NCBI RefSeq assembly: GCF_016429015.1
Contig: NZ_JAELTU010000063.1
Location: forward strand, 1-37,241
Reading direction: 5' to 3'
Length of the DNA: 37,241 nt
Origin: Rhizobium sp. ASV20
GTDB taxonomy: Bacteria; Pseudomonadota; Alphaproteobacteria; Rhizobiales; Rhizobiaceae
The stretch's first letter is position 1; the number at the start of each line of letters is the position of its first letter. The translations under genes and the position numbers were made by a program. Shown one piece after another: positions 1-9,903 of the stretch. A model generated the notes under the pieces. It saw only the letters and a program-made list of their open reading frames with translations, was not told the DNA's origin and ran no database searches.

Positions 1-213
1 CGGATAGGCGCCGTGATCCATGCCGAATTCGAAAACGAAGCGATCGATGGCGTCGGTCGGCACGCCGGGTTCGACGATGGCGGCGAGTTCATCGAGGCAA
101 CGGGCGGTCAGCTGGCATGCTTTGCGCATCCCGGCAAACGCATCCTGTCCGTAGATGCGGATAGCGCCCGTGTTTTTCGCCGGCGCCGTTGCCGCTTCGA
201 TGTAGTTCACCAT
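1..213 (-). CDS. map: Methionine aminopeptidase type I, N-terminal part (cut by window edge)
   Basis: This is the first 71 codons of a minus-strand gene whose remainder lies left of the window. The translation begins MVNYIEAAT and contains IRIYGQDAFAGMRKACQLT and VEPGVPTDAIDRFVFEFG. That is the N-terminal layout of type I methionine aminopeptidases, which remove the initiator methionine from nascent proteins. The metal-ligand residues lie further downstream and are not visible. The ATG at 213 is only 2 bases past the stop of sfsA, so the two genes are almost certainly co-transcribed and perhaps translationally coupled. Confidence is high for the family from the conserved N-terminal helix, limited by truncation. 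Confidence 0.85.
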   Translation of the reverse strand, partial: MVNYIEAATAPAKNTGAIRIYGQDAFAGMRKACQLTARCLDELAAIVEPGVPTDAIDRFVFEFGMDHGAYP

Positions 214-215
214 GG

Positions 216-965
216 TTAGCCTTTAGCAGAAATCTTCATACTGGTATCTAATGCAGCTATGCCGGGTTCGTCTATCGGGATCAACCCGGCAGGCGCTAAT
301 TCCGTCGGCGAAACCCTGCATTTCAGTGCGTATACCTCTACGCCACGCGTCAGCGCACGGTCGAAGGCTTTCGCATAGACGGGATCGAGATCGCCGCAGA
401 TCCGGAAGCGATCGCAATCATATCGCTGGATCACGAAGAGCATGACCGCGCGGTGACCTGCCTCCACCATATCGCCCAGCTCTTCCAGATGCTTGGCGCC
501 CCGGGCTGTCGCTGTATCGGGAAATTCGGCAAGCCCTTGTTGTCGCATGAAATGGACGTTTTTCACCTCGACATAGGTGGTTGTCCGCAGAGGATCGGTC
601 AAGAGCAGGTCGATACGCGAGTTGCGGCCGTAATTCTGTTCACGCCTGACTGTCGTATATTCGCCGAGGTCTGATACTTGCCCGAGGGCGATTGCCTCGG
701 CCGCGATCCGGTTCGGCATGGCGGTATTGACCCCGACCGTCGTCCCATCTGCCTCGATCAACTCGAAGACATGCCGATATTTCCGCTTGGCGCCCTCGTG
801 CTCGGAGAGCCAGATGCGCGAGCCGGGAGCGGTAAGCCCCAGCATGGAGCCGGTGTTCGGGCACGAGCCGGTGATGAAGGTTCCATCCTCCAACTCGGCA
901 TCGAATAGGAAACGCTTGTAGCGCGCAATCAGTCGGGCGGGAACGAGGGGGGAATTGAACAACAT
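216..965 (-). CDS. sfsA: DNA/RNA nuclease SfsA (sugar fermentation stimulation protein)
   Basis: The 249-residue product matches SfsA along its length. It opens with FNSPLVPARLIARYKRF and contains the conserved SCPNTGSMLGL block (about residues 34-44), the R-Y-H motif of KRKYRHVFELIE, RIDLLLTD, and the TYVEVKNVHF segment, which carries the E-x-K nuclease-type motif. SfsA proteins have an OB-like N-terminal domain and a PD-(D/E)XK nuclease-like C-terminal domain. The historical sugar-fermentation phenotype from E. coli does not define the role here. The gene sits directly upstream of map with a 2-bp gap, a pairing that suggests one operon. The length is close to the family norm of about 235 residues. 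Confidence 0.92.
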   Translation of the reverse strand: MLFNSPLVPARLIARYKRFLFDAELEDGTFITGSCPNTGSMLGLTAPGSRIWLSEHEGAKRKYRHVFELIEADGTTVGVNTAMPNRIAAEAIALGQVSDLGEYTTVRREQNYGRNSRIDLLLTDPLRTTTYVEVKNVHFMRQQGLAEFPDTATARGAKHLEELGDMVEAGHRAVMLFVIQRYDCDRFRICGDLDPVYAKAFDRALTRGVEVYALKCRVSPTELAPAGLIPIDEPGIAALDTSMKISAKG

Positions 966-979
966 GTGTGTAGGACCGG

Positions 980-2827
980 CTAGGCTCGTTCCATCACATA
1001 GCTGCCGGGCGCCTCCTCAAGCGCATTGAGCGCCTGGCCGCCGGGTTGCCGCGCCGGCGCCATGCGATGGTCCTGCGAGAGGATCCAGGCATGCCAATGC
1101 GTCCACCACGAGCCGGGCGTTTCTTTGACACTCTCCAGCCAATGCTCGTACTCGCCCTTGACCGGGCCGCCGGTCCAGAACTGATACTTGTGCTTGTCCG
1201 GCGGGTTGACGACGCCAGCAATGTGGCCGGAGCCCGTCAGCACGAATTCCACCGGACCGCCAAAGCACTGGCTGCCGACAAAGACGGATTTGGCGGGAGC
1301 GATATGGTCTTCGCGCGTTGCCAGATTGTAGACCGGAATACGCACGTCCTTCAGCGACAATGTCTTGCCGTCTAGCACCATCTTGCCCTGGCTCAATGCA
1401 TTGTTGAGATAACAATTACGTAGGTAGAACGAGTGGTTAGCCGCCGCCATTCGAGTGGAATCTGCGTTCCAGAATAGAAGATCGAAGGGTAGGGGATCCT
1501 GGCCCTTCAAGTAGCTGTTGATGAAGTAGGGCCAGATGAGCTCGGAAGCGCGGAGCATGTTGAACGCGGTCGCCATCTTCGAGCCTTCGAGATAGCCAAC
1601 GACATTCATCTGTTGTTCGAGAGACGCGATCTGTTCCTCGTCGACGAAAACCTTGAGGTCACCGGCAAAGGTGAAATCCACCTGTGTCGTCAGGAATGTC
1701 ACCGTGCGGATGCGCTTGTTCTTCTCCTTGGCATGGAGGGCGAGCGTCGCGGCGAGCAGCGTACCGCCAACGCAATAGCCGATTGCATTGACCTCCTGCT
1801 CGCCGGTGGCCTTTTCAACCGTTTCCAAGGCAAAATCGATGCCCTCGCGCGCATAGGACGTCCAGTCTTTTGCGGCGTGGCGCTGATCGGGGTTGACCCA
1901 CGATATGACGAAAACGGTATGTCCCTGTTCCACGCACCATTTTATGAATGATTTCTGTGGGTTGAGGTCAAGAATGTAGAATTTATTGATCCAGGGCGGG
2001 CAGATGAGCAGCGGCCGCTTCAGCACTTTTTCCGTGGCTGGCTCATATTGGATAATCTGGCAGACATCGCTTTGCGCAATCACCTTGCCGGGAGTGAGCG
2101 CCATGTCGCGCCCGACGGCGAATTTGGTGATGTCCGTCTGACGCAGCCGCAATTCACCACGGCCGAGATTGATATCTTCAGCGAGCATCCTCATGCCGCG
2201 CACGAGGTTCTCGGCATTGGAGGCGACGGTTTCTCGGTAAAGCTGCGGGTTTGTCGCAATGAAATTGGTGGGCGAAAAGGCCGCCGTGATCTGCTTTGTA
2301 TAAAACGCGGCCTTGTGACGCGTATGTTCGTCCAATCCTTCGGCGTCGCCGACCAGCTTTTCGGCCCAGCCCGCGGTCAGAAGATAGGTTTGTTTCAAAA
2401 AGTCGAAGAAGGGATTCTTTTGCCAGTCTTCATCGGCGAAGCGCTTATCCTTGACGGGTTCGGCCTCTGAGGTCGCCGACGAATCGCCGCTGAGGCGTTG
2501 CATCGTCTTTGTCCACAGGCCGAAATAGCCCGAGAGCAGATATGTTTGCGCTTCCAATGTTCGCCGGGGATCGGAAAGCCAGTACTCTCCGACCTTGGAA
2601 AGCGTCTTGACCATGTCTGTGATCGGATCGGCGACCGTGTCGACCTTCTCGCCGCGCTCGCGCGGAGCGAGCCATGCGGAAGCCGCTTTTCCGAGGTTTT
2701 CCAGCGCACGGGCAAAATTGACAGCCATCGCCTCGGGATCTTTAACGATGTAAGGCTCGACTGACTTTGGATCGAAACCCGCAAAGCCGCCATTTCCTTC
2801 ACTGTTGTCCCGCTTGCTGTCGGTCAC
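980..2827 (-). CDS. phaC: Class I poly(3-hydroxyalkanoate) polymerase
   Basis: A 615-residue polymerase that joins (R)-3-hydroxyacyl-CoA units, typically 3-hydroxybutyryl-CoA, into polyester granules. The lipase-like box is visible as GYCVGGTLL with the nucleophilic cysteine at residue 352. The PHA synthase N-terminal region (for example NPFFDFLKQTYLL and ICPPWINKFYILDLNP) and the C-terminal catalytic Asp and His regions (REDHIAP, GSGHIAGVVNPP) are also present. The length fits class I enzymes, which work without a PhaE or PhaR partner subunit. It stands alone on the minus strand, divergent from a small lipoprotein gene. A phasin gene occurs about 32 kb away at 34629. The stop codon is TAG, showing that TAG is an ordinary stop in this genome. 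Confidence 0.96.
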   Translation of the reverse strand: MTDSKRDNSEGNGGFAGFDPKSVEPYIVKDPEAMAVNFARALENLGKAASAWLAPRERGEKVDTVADPITDMVKTLSKVGEYWLSDPRRTLEAQTYLLSGYFGLWTKTMQRLSGDSSATSEAEPVKDKRFADEDWQKNPFFDFLKQTYLLTAGWAEKLVGDAEGLDEHTRHKAAFYTKQITAAFSPTNFIATNPQLYRETVASNAENLVRGMRMLAEDINLGRGELRLRQTDITKFAVGRDMALTPGKVIAQSDVCQIIQYEPATEKVLKRPLLICPPWINKFYILDLNPQKSFIKWCVEQGHTVFVISWVNPDQRHAAKDWTSYAREGIDFALETVEKATGEQEVNAIGYCVGGTLLAATLALHAKEKNKRIRTVTFLTTQVDFTFAGDLKVFVDEEQIASLEQQMNVVGYLEGSKMATAFNMLRASELIWPYFINSYLKGQDPLPFDLLFWNADSTRMAAANHSFYLRNCYLNNALSQGKMVLDGKTLSLKDVRIPVYNLATREDHIAPAKSVFVGSQCFGGPVEFVLTGSGHIAGVVNPPDKHKYQFWTGGPVKGEYEHWLESVKETPGSWWTHWHAWILSQDHRMAPARQPGGQALNALEEAPGSYVMERA

Positions 2828-2986
2828 GCATCATCCTCCCGGCGGCAGCTGCATCCTGTTTTCCATTTGTACATCTTGCGGGAAACGGAATACAAGTCGA
2901 ATGAAACGCAAGCCTGCTCTTGCTTTGCCGCTGCGACAAATTTAACAGTCTCAACCCACGGCAAGGAATTGGGCAGGGCGACAATT

Positions 2987-3439
2987 ATGGGCGGCGGCAT
3001 GGTGGCAAGACTGAACCGATATTCCGTACTTTGCGGAGCGATGTGCGGGATTCTCGCTTTGACGCTCGCAGGCTGCTCGACGCCTGAGGAAAAGGCGGCA
3101 TACGCCAAGCGCAAGCAGCCGCCTCAAGCTGTCGTCGTGAAGCCTGCCAGAGGCACCGCGGTCAATGATGCCAGTACGCAGCAGTACTACAAGGATGGCT
3201 ATCCTTCGTTCAATTCGCCGCCAACCGCCGCAAATGTGCAGATCAACGATCAGCAGGCGGGCGATATGGTCAAGCAGCTGACGGCGCTCGGATCGCAGCG
3301 CAAAGCGGGCACCATATCCGAGGCCGAGTACCAGCGGCGCGTTGCCGAGATGCGCAAGCTTGCCGCCGAGCATGGCCAGGATACGCTGCAGGAAATTCAG
3401 AAAGAGGGCAGCACGCAGCCAGGGCAGACGCAGAATTAG
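2987..3439 (+). CDS. Small putative lipoprotein of unknown function
   Basis: The protein starts MGGGMVARLNRYSVL, followed by a hydrophobic stretch and a lipobox (LTLAGC, Cys30), so it is very likely an acylated envelope lipoprotein. The mature part is charged and Gln-rich and has a helical C-terminus. That segment resembles the short SHOCT-type helix (LTALGSQRKAGTISEAEYQRR), but this is only a resemblance. An in-frame ATG lies at 2999, and the reading frame is open upstream to 2867. I chose 2987 because it sits behind a purine-rich CAGGGCG and places the signal peptide at the N-terminus. It diverges from phaC. No function can be assigned. Confidence 0.7.
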   Translation: MGGGMVARLNRYSVLCGAMCGILALTLAGCSTPEEKAAYAKRKQPPQAVVVKPARGTAVNDASTQQYYKDGYPSFNSPPTAANVQINDQQAGDMVKQLTALGSQRKAGTISEAEYQRRVAEMRKLAAEHGQDTLQEIQKEGSTQPGQTQN

Positions 3440-3651
3440 CCTTGCCTTTCAGGCGATTTGGACGCAAAGCGTTCGGGCAGGCCGAGTTTGGATGCGTCTT
3501 TTTCGGTTAAATGCACTCCGCGTGCATAACCGCCCAAGATTCACCGTATGTTTCGAGAAGACATTGGTTGCGGCGCCGCGAGTTCCAAGTTCGTATTGCG
3601 GCTGTCCGGGAGAGCAACGAACTTCAGTGCGGTTTTGAGGGCCGCTGTCCC

Positions 3652-4884
3652 ATGGGGAAAGAAATGGAAGAGTTTCATAAAGTCCGGCGTTTGCCGCCCT
3701 ACGTTTTCGAACAGGTCAACCGTTTGAAAGCCAGCGCGCGAGCGGGCGGGGCGGACATTATCGATCTCGGCATGGGCAATCCCGATCTTCCGACACCCAA
3801 GGCGATCGTCGATAAGCTGTGCGAAGTGGTGCAGGATCCGCGCACGCATCGCTATTCCTCCTCCAAGGGCATTCCGGGCCTTCGTCGCGCGCAGGCGGCC
3901 TATTACGCACGTCGGTTCGGCGTGAAGCTCAATCCGGATACGCAGGTGGTCGCCACCCTCGGCTCAAAGGAAGGCTTCGCCAACATGGCGCAGGCAATCA
4001 CCGCGCCGGGCGATGTCATTCTCTGCCCGAACCCGACCTATCCGATCCATGCTTTCGGCTTCCTGATGGCTGGCGGTGTGATCCGGTCGATACCGGTCGA
4101 GCCGGACGACAGCTTCTTCCCGCCACTCGAGCGCGCCGTGCGTCACTCTATCCCGAAGCCGCTCGCGCTCATCCTGAACTATCCGTCGAACCCGACGGCT
4201 TATGTGGCGACGCTTGACTTCTACAAGGAAGTCGTGGCCTTCGCGAAGAAGCACGACATCATCGTGCTCTCGGATCTCGCCTATTCGGAGATCTATTTCG
4301 ACGACGCGCCGCCGCCGTCGGTGCTGGAGGTTCCGGGTGCCATCGACGTCGCCGTCGAGTTCACCTCTATGTCGAAGACGTTCTCGATGCCCGGCTGGCG
4401 CATGGGTTTTGCCGTTGGCAACGAAAGGCTCATCGCAGCGCTGACGCGCGTGAAATCCTACCTCGATTACGGCGCCTTCACGCCGATCCAGGTGGCGGCG
4501 ACGCATGCGCTCAACGGTGACGGCTCCGACATCGCGGAAGTCCGCAACATCTACAAGCGCCGCCGCGATATTCTGGTTGAGAGCTTCGGCAAGGCCGGCT
4601 TCGACGTGCCGCCGCCGGCTGCAACCATGTTTGCCTGGGCGAAGATCCCGGAGAAGTTCCGTCATCTCGGCTCGCTGGAGTTTTCCAAGCTGCTGGTCGA
4701 AAAAGCCGATATCGCGGTTGCACCGGGCATCGGCTTTGGCGAGCAGGGCGACGATTATGTCCGCATCGCGCTCGTCGAAAATGAGCACCGCATCCGGCAG
4801 GCAGCGCGCAATCTGAAGCGTTTCCTCTCTTCGGCGGATGAAACGATGCACAATGTGATTTCGCTGAACGCACATCGTTCGTAA
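3652..4884 (+). CDS. PLP-dependent class I/II aminotransferase (LL-DAP aminotransferase/AlaC-like)
   Basis: A fold-type I aminotransferase of about 410 residues. The N-terminus MEEFHKVRRLPPYVFEQVN and the segments GMGNPDLPTP, SSKGIPGLRRA and NYPSNPTAY are characteristic. The PLP-binding lysine is in TSMSKTFSMPGWRMG (Lys242), and the substrate-carboxylate arginine is in the C-terminal RIALVENEHRIRQ region. Annotations for this family vary between LL-diaminopimelate aminotransferase and alanine-synthesising transaminase (AlaA/AlaC), and sequence reading cannot settle which. Starts at 3652 (GAGGG spaced about 9 bases upstream) or 3664 are both possible. Homoserine dehydrogenase follows after a strong hairpin, so a link to aspartate-family amino acids is plausible. 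Confidence 0.88.
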   Translation: MGKEMEEFHKVRRLPPYVFEQVNRLKASARAGGADIIDLGMGNPDLPTPKAIVDKLCEVVQDPRTHRYSSSKGIPGLRRAQAAYYARRFGVKLNPDTQVVATLGSKEGFANMAQAITAPGDVILCPNPTYPIHAFGFLMAGGVIRSIPVEPDDSFFPPLERAVRHSIPKPLALILNYPSNPTAYVATLDFYKEVVAFAKKHDIIVLSDLAYSEIYFDDAPPPSVLEVPGAIDVAVEFTSMSKTFSMPGWRMGFAVGNERLIAALTRVKSYLDYGAFTPIQVAATHALNGDGSDIAEVRNIYKRRRDILVESFGKAGFDVPPPAATMFAWAKIPEKFRHLGSLEFSKLLVEKADIAVAPGIGFGEQGDDYVRIALVENEHRIRQAARNLKRFLSSADETMHNVISLNAHRS

Positions 4885-4890
4885 TGTTCC

Positions 4891-4916
4891 GCGGCAGCCG
4901 CTTCGGCGGCTGCCGC
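4891..4916 (+). other. Intercistronic hairpin with UUCG tetraloop (aminotransferase-hom gap)
   Basis: An 11-bp perfect G+C-rich inverted repeat (4891-4901 and 4906-4916) closes a TTCG loop, giving the very stable C(UUCG)G tetraloop in RNA. No T-run follows, so it is not a classical intrinsic terminator. It lies 7 bases after the aminotransferase stop and 33 before hom. It may be a weak terminator, an RNase barrier, or a differential-stability element within an operon. Confidence 0.75.
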
Positions 4917-4948
4917 TCCAATATACATATACTGATCAGGAATTTTCC

Positions 4949-6268
<1,320 letters not shown>

Positions 6269-6274
6269 GCTGAC

Positions 6275-6298
6275 CGGCAGCGTCCCTGGACGCTGCCG
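6275..6298 (+). other. Hairpin between hom and recJ
   Basis: A perfect 11-bp inverted repeat (6275-6285 and 6288-6298) with only two bases between the arms, so the real loop is about four bases. It starts 7 bases after the hom stop and is followed by CCCTC, not by a T-run. It could slow or partly terminate transcription, or protect hom mRNA from 3' decay. recJ begins 20 bases further on. Confidence 0.65.
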
Positions 6299-6317
6299 CC
6301 CTCATGATTTGGGAGAG

Positions 6318-8123
6318 ATGGTGGAGCAACCGGTCGATCCAGTTCAGCGTGCCTTTCTGGGCGTAGAGCGTTCCGTTTCCGGCAATCGCTGGGTTTCCCG
6401 TCTCGATCAGGCTGGTCAGAACAGGGCGCTTGCGATCGCGCAGGTCCATGGCCTGCCGGAACTGATTGCCCGCGTGCTTGCCGGACGTGGCGTCGGCATC
6501 GATGAGGCCATGGCCTTCCTCGACCCTACCATCCGCGCTCTTATGCCGGATCCCTATTTACTGACCGATTGCGAGAAGGCGGCAGAACGCCTCTTGCGCG
6601 CGATTAAGGCGGGTGAGACCGTTGCGATCTTCGGCGATTATGACGTCGATGGAGCGGCATCGTCGGCGCTGCTTTATCGTTTCCTCACGCACTTCGGCGT
6701 TCCCGCGAGCATCTATATCCCGGATCGCATCTTCGAAGGCTACGGCCCCAATCCCAACGCCATCAATCAACTCATCGACAATGGCGCGAAGCTGATCGTG
6801 ACGGTCGATTGCGGCTCCACGAGCTTTGAGGCGCTGGAGGCGGCGAGGGCGCGCAACATTGACGTCGTGGTCATAGATCATCATCAGGTCGGGCACGAAC
6901 TGCCGCCATGTCAGGCATTGGTCAATCCGAACCGCGAGGATGATCTATCCGGGCAGGGGCATCTCTGCGCCGCGGGCGTCGTCTTTCTCGTTCTGGTCGC
7001 GGCCCTCAAGCAGTTGCGCGAGGCGGGTGATTCTCGCGTGCGTTCCATCGATCTGCTTGCCTGGCTCGATATCGTCGCGCTTGCGACCGTCTGTGACGTC
7101 GTGCCGCTCAAGGGGCTTAACCGCGCCTATGTCGTCAAGGGGCTGATTGCGGCCCGGCATCAGGGTAATCCCGGCCTTGCGGCTCTCTTTCGCAAGGCCG
7201 GGCTCGGCGGCCCGGTCACGCCATATCACTTCGGCTTCCTGATCGGCCCGCGCATCAATGCCGGCGGTCGCATCGGCGACGCCGCGCTTGGAGCACGCCT
7301 GTTGACGATGGATGATACCGGCGAGGCCGAGACGATCGCCGGCAAGCTGGACGAACTCAATCGGGAACGTCAGGCCATGGAGGCCGCCATGCTGCAGGAA
7401 GCGGAGGCCGAAGCGCTGGCGGAATACGGCAATGGCGATGGCGCTTCCGTTATCATCACGGCGCGGGAAAACTGGCACCCCGGTATCGTTGGCTTGATCG
7501 CGTCGCGGCTGAAGGACAAGTTTCGTCGGCCGGCCTTTGCCATCGCTTTCGATTCGTCGGGCAAGGGCACCGGGTCAGGCCGCTCGATCAATGGCTTCGA
7601 CATGGGGCGGATGGTTCGTGCTGCTGTGGATGCCGGTCTGCTGGTCAAAGGGGGCGGCCATGCGATGGCGGCCGGCTTGACAGTGGAGCGAAGCAATCTC
7701 GGAAAGATGCGTGCCTTCTTCACGGAAAAGGCCGAGAAGCAGGTGGCTGGCCTGGTGGCGAATGAGACGCTGAAGATCGACGGCGCAATCGGCGCAAGCG
7801 GCGCGACCGTGGAGCTGATAGATCGCCTCGAAACCGCCGGTCCCTATGGCTCCGGCCATCCGCAGCCCATCTTTGCGCTTCCCAGCCATCGGCTGCGTGA
7901 TTCCCGTCTTGTTGGCCAATCGCATATCAAGATCACCCTGGAAGCTCAGGATGGCGGTCGCGTCGACGGCATCGCATTCCGCGCTGCAGAGACACCACTC
8001 GGCCAGCTTCTGATGTCGTCCCGCGGCGCTCAGATCCATGTCGCAGGCACGCTCGGCGCCGATCACTGGCAGGGAAGCCGCCGTGTTCAGCTTCGCGTCA
8101 CGGACGCTGCAAAGGCCCCCTGA
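6318..8123 (+). CDS. recJ: Single-stranded-DNA-specific 5'-3' exonuclease RecJ
   Basis: DHH-family phosphoesterase that degrades single-stranded DNA 5'-3' in recombinational and mismatch repair. The 601-residue product has motif I as FGDYDVDGAASSALL (Asp107), motif III as DHHQVGH (187-189), a WLDIVALATVCDVVPL segment, and the DHHA1 region with GRINAGGRIGDAALG and KGGGHAMAAGLTVE. The reading frame is open upstream to 6162 inside hom. I chose the ATG at 6318 because it follows GGGAG and starts just before residues homologous to RecJ N-termini (QRAFLGVERSVSGNRW). The length fits RecJ (about 570-600 residues). Confidence 0.95.
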   Translation: MVEQPVDPVQRAFLGVERSVSGNRWVSRLDQAGQNRALAIAQVHGLPELIARVLAGRGVGIDEAMAFLDPTIRALMPDPYLLTDCEKAAERLLRAIKAGETVAIFGDYDVDGAASSALLYRFLTHFGVPASIYIPDRIFEGYGPNPNAINQLIDNGAKLIVTVDCGSTSFEALEAARARNIDVVVIDHHQVGHELPPCQALVNPNREDDLSGQGHLCAAGVVFLVLVAALKQLREAGDSRVRSIDLLAWLDIVALATVCDVVPLKGLNRAYVVKGLIAARHQGNPGLAALFRKAGLGGPVTPYHFGFLIGPRINAGGRIGDAALGARLLTMDDTGEAETIAGKLDELNRERQAMEAAMLQEAEAEALAEYGNGDGASVIITARENWHPGIVGLIASRLKDKFRRPAFAIAFDSSGKGTGSGRSINGFDMGRMVRAAVDAGLLVKGGGHAMAAGLTVERSNLGKMRAFFTEKAEKQVAGLVANETLKIDGAIGASGATVELIDRLETAGPYGSGHPQPIFALPSHRLRDSRLVGQSHIKITLEAQDGGRVDGIAFRAAETPLGQLLMSSRGAQIHVAGTLGADHWQGSRRVQLRVTDAAKAP

Positions 8124-8266
8124 TCGACCACAAGAACAGCCCAAGCGTCAGCTTCGGCGATAGCAATGAACTATCGTCTCGCAGCGTTCGACAAATGCGT
8201 CCAATTATTGCCATTTCTCCAGAAATATTCGTTCAAGTCACGCAGCACTGCGATCGATGATCTTGG

Positions 8267-9253
8267 ATGGTGCCGATGTCTTTCAGAGTTAGATTCGTGA
8301 TGGCAGGTCTTGTTCTGGCGTCGCTCACGACATCGGGGGCTGCCGGCTGGCTATGGGCGCGCAATGGTGCCTACGGTCTCAATACTCTTTTGCGGCGTGG
8401 TGGCACCTACTGGATTTCGGTCAAGCCGGACGACTGGCGCTTGTCACCCTCCATGCGGCCGGCGCTCCACGATCCGCAGCCGGTGGCCCAACCGGGCCCT
8501 CTTGCATGGCAGGAGCCTCGGAAAGGCTTCGAGGTTGCTGAACTGCCAGTCATGGTGAACGGGAGTGAAGCCGATCGCATTCTGTTGAATCGCATAGATC
8601 CCGCGCTCTATCGTTTCGTGGCGAGAAATGCGCCGGACGGAAGCAGAGGTATCGATGAATGGGAGCGTGTATTGCCGGAAGCGCTCCTCATTGTGAATGG
8701 CAGCTACTACGACCTCAAGGGGAGGCCGGATACGCCGATCATAAGCAATGGTATCGCTATGGGGCCGGCGACATATGATGCAAGGGCCGGCGCATTTATC
8801 GCAGGCGATGGATTCGCCGATATCAAGGATCTGGCCCATCAGAATTGGCAGGCGGCGTTCGCAGGCGCGGCAAACGCCATGGTCTCTTACCCTCTGCTGA
8901 TTGGTTCGGATGGACAGACCCACGTTAACACCAAAAGCCGTTGGCTGGCCAATCGCACCTTTGTCGGAAAAGATGGTGCTGGCCGCATCATTGTCGGGAC
9001 GACAAAGGAGGCCTTCTTTCCGCTCGCTGCATTGGCAGAGTTCTTAAAAAACTCCTCTCTGGATTTGAAGATCGCGCTGAATTTTGATGGCGGGCCGATT
9101 GCCTGTCAAAGCGTCCGTTTGCCGGGCTTCCAGAGAAAGTTTTACGCGCGCTGGGAAGCGCAGGTTCAAGGTGATGACGTTCAGCTACTGAGGTGGCCGA
9201 TATCAAGCGCTACCTGGGCAATGCCGATGGTTTTAACCGTCGAGCCAAAGTAG
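8267..9253 (+). CDS. Phosphodiester glycosidase (NAGPA/DUF2233-like) family protein, membrane-anchored or exported
   Basis: The 328-residue product has an N-terminal hydrophobic segment (about residues 10-28) and then a domain resembling the NAGPA/DUF2233 family. Visible landmarks are LLIVNGSYYD, PIISNGIAMGP, RTFVGKDGAGRIIVGTTKE and NFDGGPIACQS, the last corresponding to the family's conserved [NL]DGG motif. Known members hydrolyse GlcNAc-phosphodiester or related glycosyl-phosphate bonds, often on envelope polymers. The substrate here is unknown. A second start (ATG at 8276) is possible. The gene is isolated between recJ and the tRNA-Glu cluster, so the context does not narrow the role. Confidence 0.72.
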   Translation: MVPMSFRVRFVMAGLVLASLTTSGAAGWLWARNGAYGLNTLLRRGGTYWISVKPDDWRLSPSMRPALHDPQPVAQPGPLAWQEPRKGFEVAELPVMVNGSEADRILLNRIDPALYRFVARNAPDGSRGIDEWERVLPEALLIVNGSYYDLKGRPDTPIISNGIAMGPATYDARAGAFIAGDGFADIKDLAHQNWQAAFAGAANAMVSYPLLIGSDGQTHVNTKSRWLANRTFVGKDGAGRIIVGTTKEAFFPLAALAEFLKNSSLDLKIALNFDGGPIACQSVRLPGFQRKFYARWEAQVQGDDVQLLRWPISSATWAMPMVLTVEPK

Positions 9254-9293
9254 CCGAGATTTTGAAATTGCTTGATAATTCGGAAGGAAACAG

Positions 9294-9368
9294 TGGCACG
9301 CCCTAGGGGAGTCGAACCCCTCTTTACAGAATGAAAATCTGTCGTCCTAACCGATAGACGAAGGGCGC
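9294..9368 (-). tRNA. tRNA-Glu (anticodon TTC), first of three
   Basis: The complement folds into a full cloverleaf of 75 nt including an encoded CCA. The acceptor starts GCGCCCT and pairs with AGGGCGT (G1-U72 closing wobble). The D arm is GTCT/GGAC. The anticodon stem ACAGA/TCTGT holds the loop TTTTCAT with anticodon TTC, and the T arm is AGGGG/CCCCT. It is identical to the copy at 9656-9730. Confidence 0.97.
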
Positions 9369-9497
9369 GTGCTGTGGCGCCCTTATAGTCAGCACCTTTC
9401 ATTCCCGCAAGCGGAAAATCGCGAAAAATCTCAGAAAAATCCATGACTAGAGAAAGATTTTTCGAGGCCTTGTGGAAAACTTTGAAACACGGGGATC

Positions 9498-9572
9498 TGG
9501 TACGCCCTAGGGGAGTCGAACCCCTCCTTACAGAATGAGAATCTGTCGTCCTAACCGATAGACGAAGGGCGC
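9498..9572 (-). tRNA. tRNA-Glu (anticodon CTC), second of three
   Basis: Same 75-nt cloverleaf as its neighbours, but the anticodon loop reads TTCTCAT, giving anticodon CTC. One variable-loop base also differs (AAGG instead of AAAG) and the discriminator base is A, not G. CCA is encoded. Its similarity to the flanking copies shows it arose by tandem duplication with anticodon change. Confidence 0.96.
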
Positions 9573-9655
9573 ATGGCGCAGAAACTAAATAGGGACGACC
9601 AATTGCATCTGCAAGCGGTGGCTCATTTGATTTGCTTTGGGAGAAAAGACAACAG

Positions 9656-9730
9656 TGGCACGCCCTAGGGGAGTCGAACCCCTCTTTACAGAATGAAAAT
9701 CTGTCGTCCTAACCGATAGACGAAGGGCGC
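9656..9730 (-). tRNA. tRNA-Glu (anticodon TTC), third of three
   Basis: Sequence-identical to the tRNA at 9294-9368, including G1-U72, anticodon loop TTTTCAT and encoded CCA. The upstream flanks of the two TTC copies (9369-9420 and 9731-9790) also share recognisable similarity (CTTATAG, CATTCC-GCAAGCGG), so the duplication included promoter-proximal DNA. Confidence 0.97.
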
Positions 9731-9903
9731 GTGCAGCTGTTGTGTGGCGCGCTTATAGCGGGGTGATTTCATTCCTGCAAGCGGCAATTTTGCTTTTTTG
9801 TGGAAAAAATGACAGATGGATGAAATTGCCGCCGGCCTTGAATAAGCGTGACTTAACAGGAGCTTGCCGGCGATGCCGTAGATTCCCTGCAAACGCGGGC
9901 TCT

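Noticed and set aside
9294..9730. Three evenly spaced near-identical repeats suggesting a CRISPR-like array
   Set aside because: The repeats are 75-nt tRNA-Glu genes with full cloverleaf pairing, and the spacers of about 130 and 83 bp are not of equal length.
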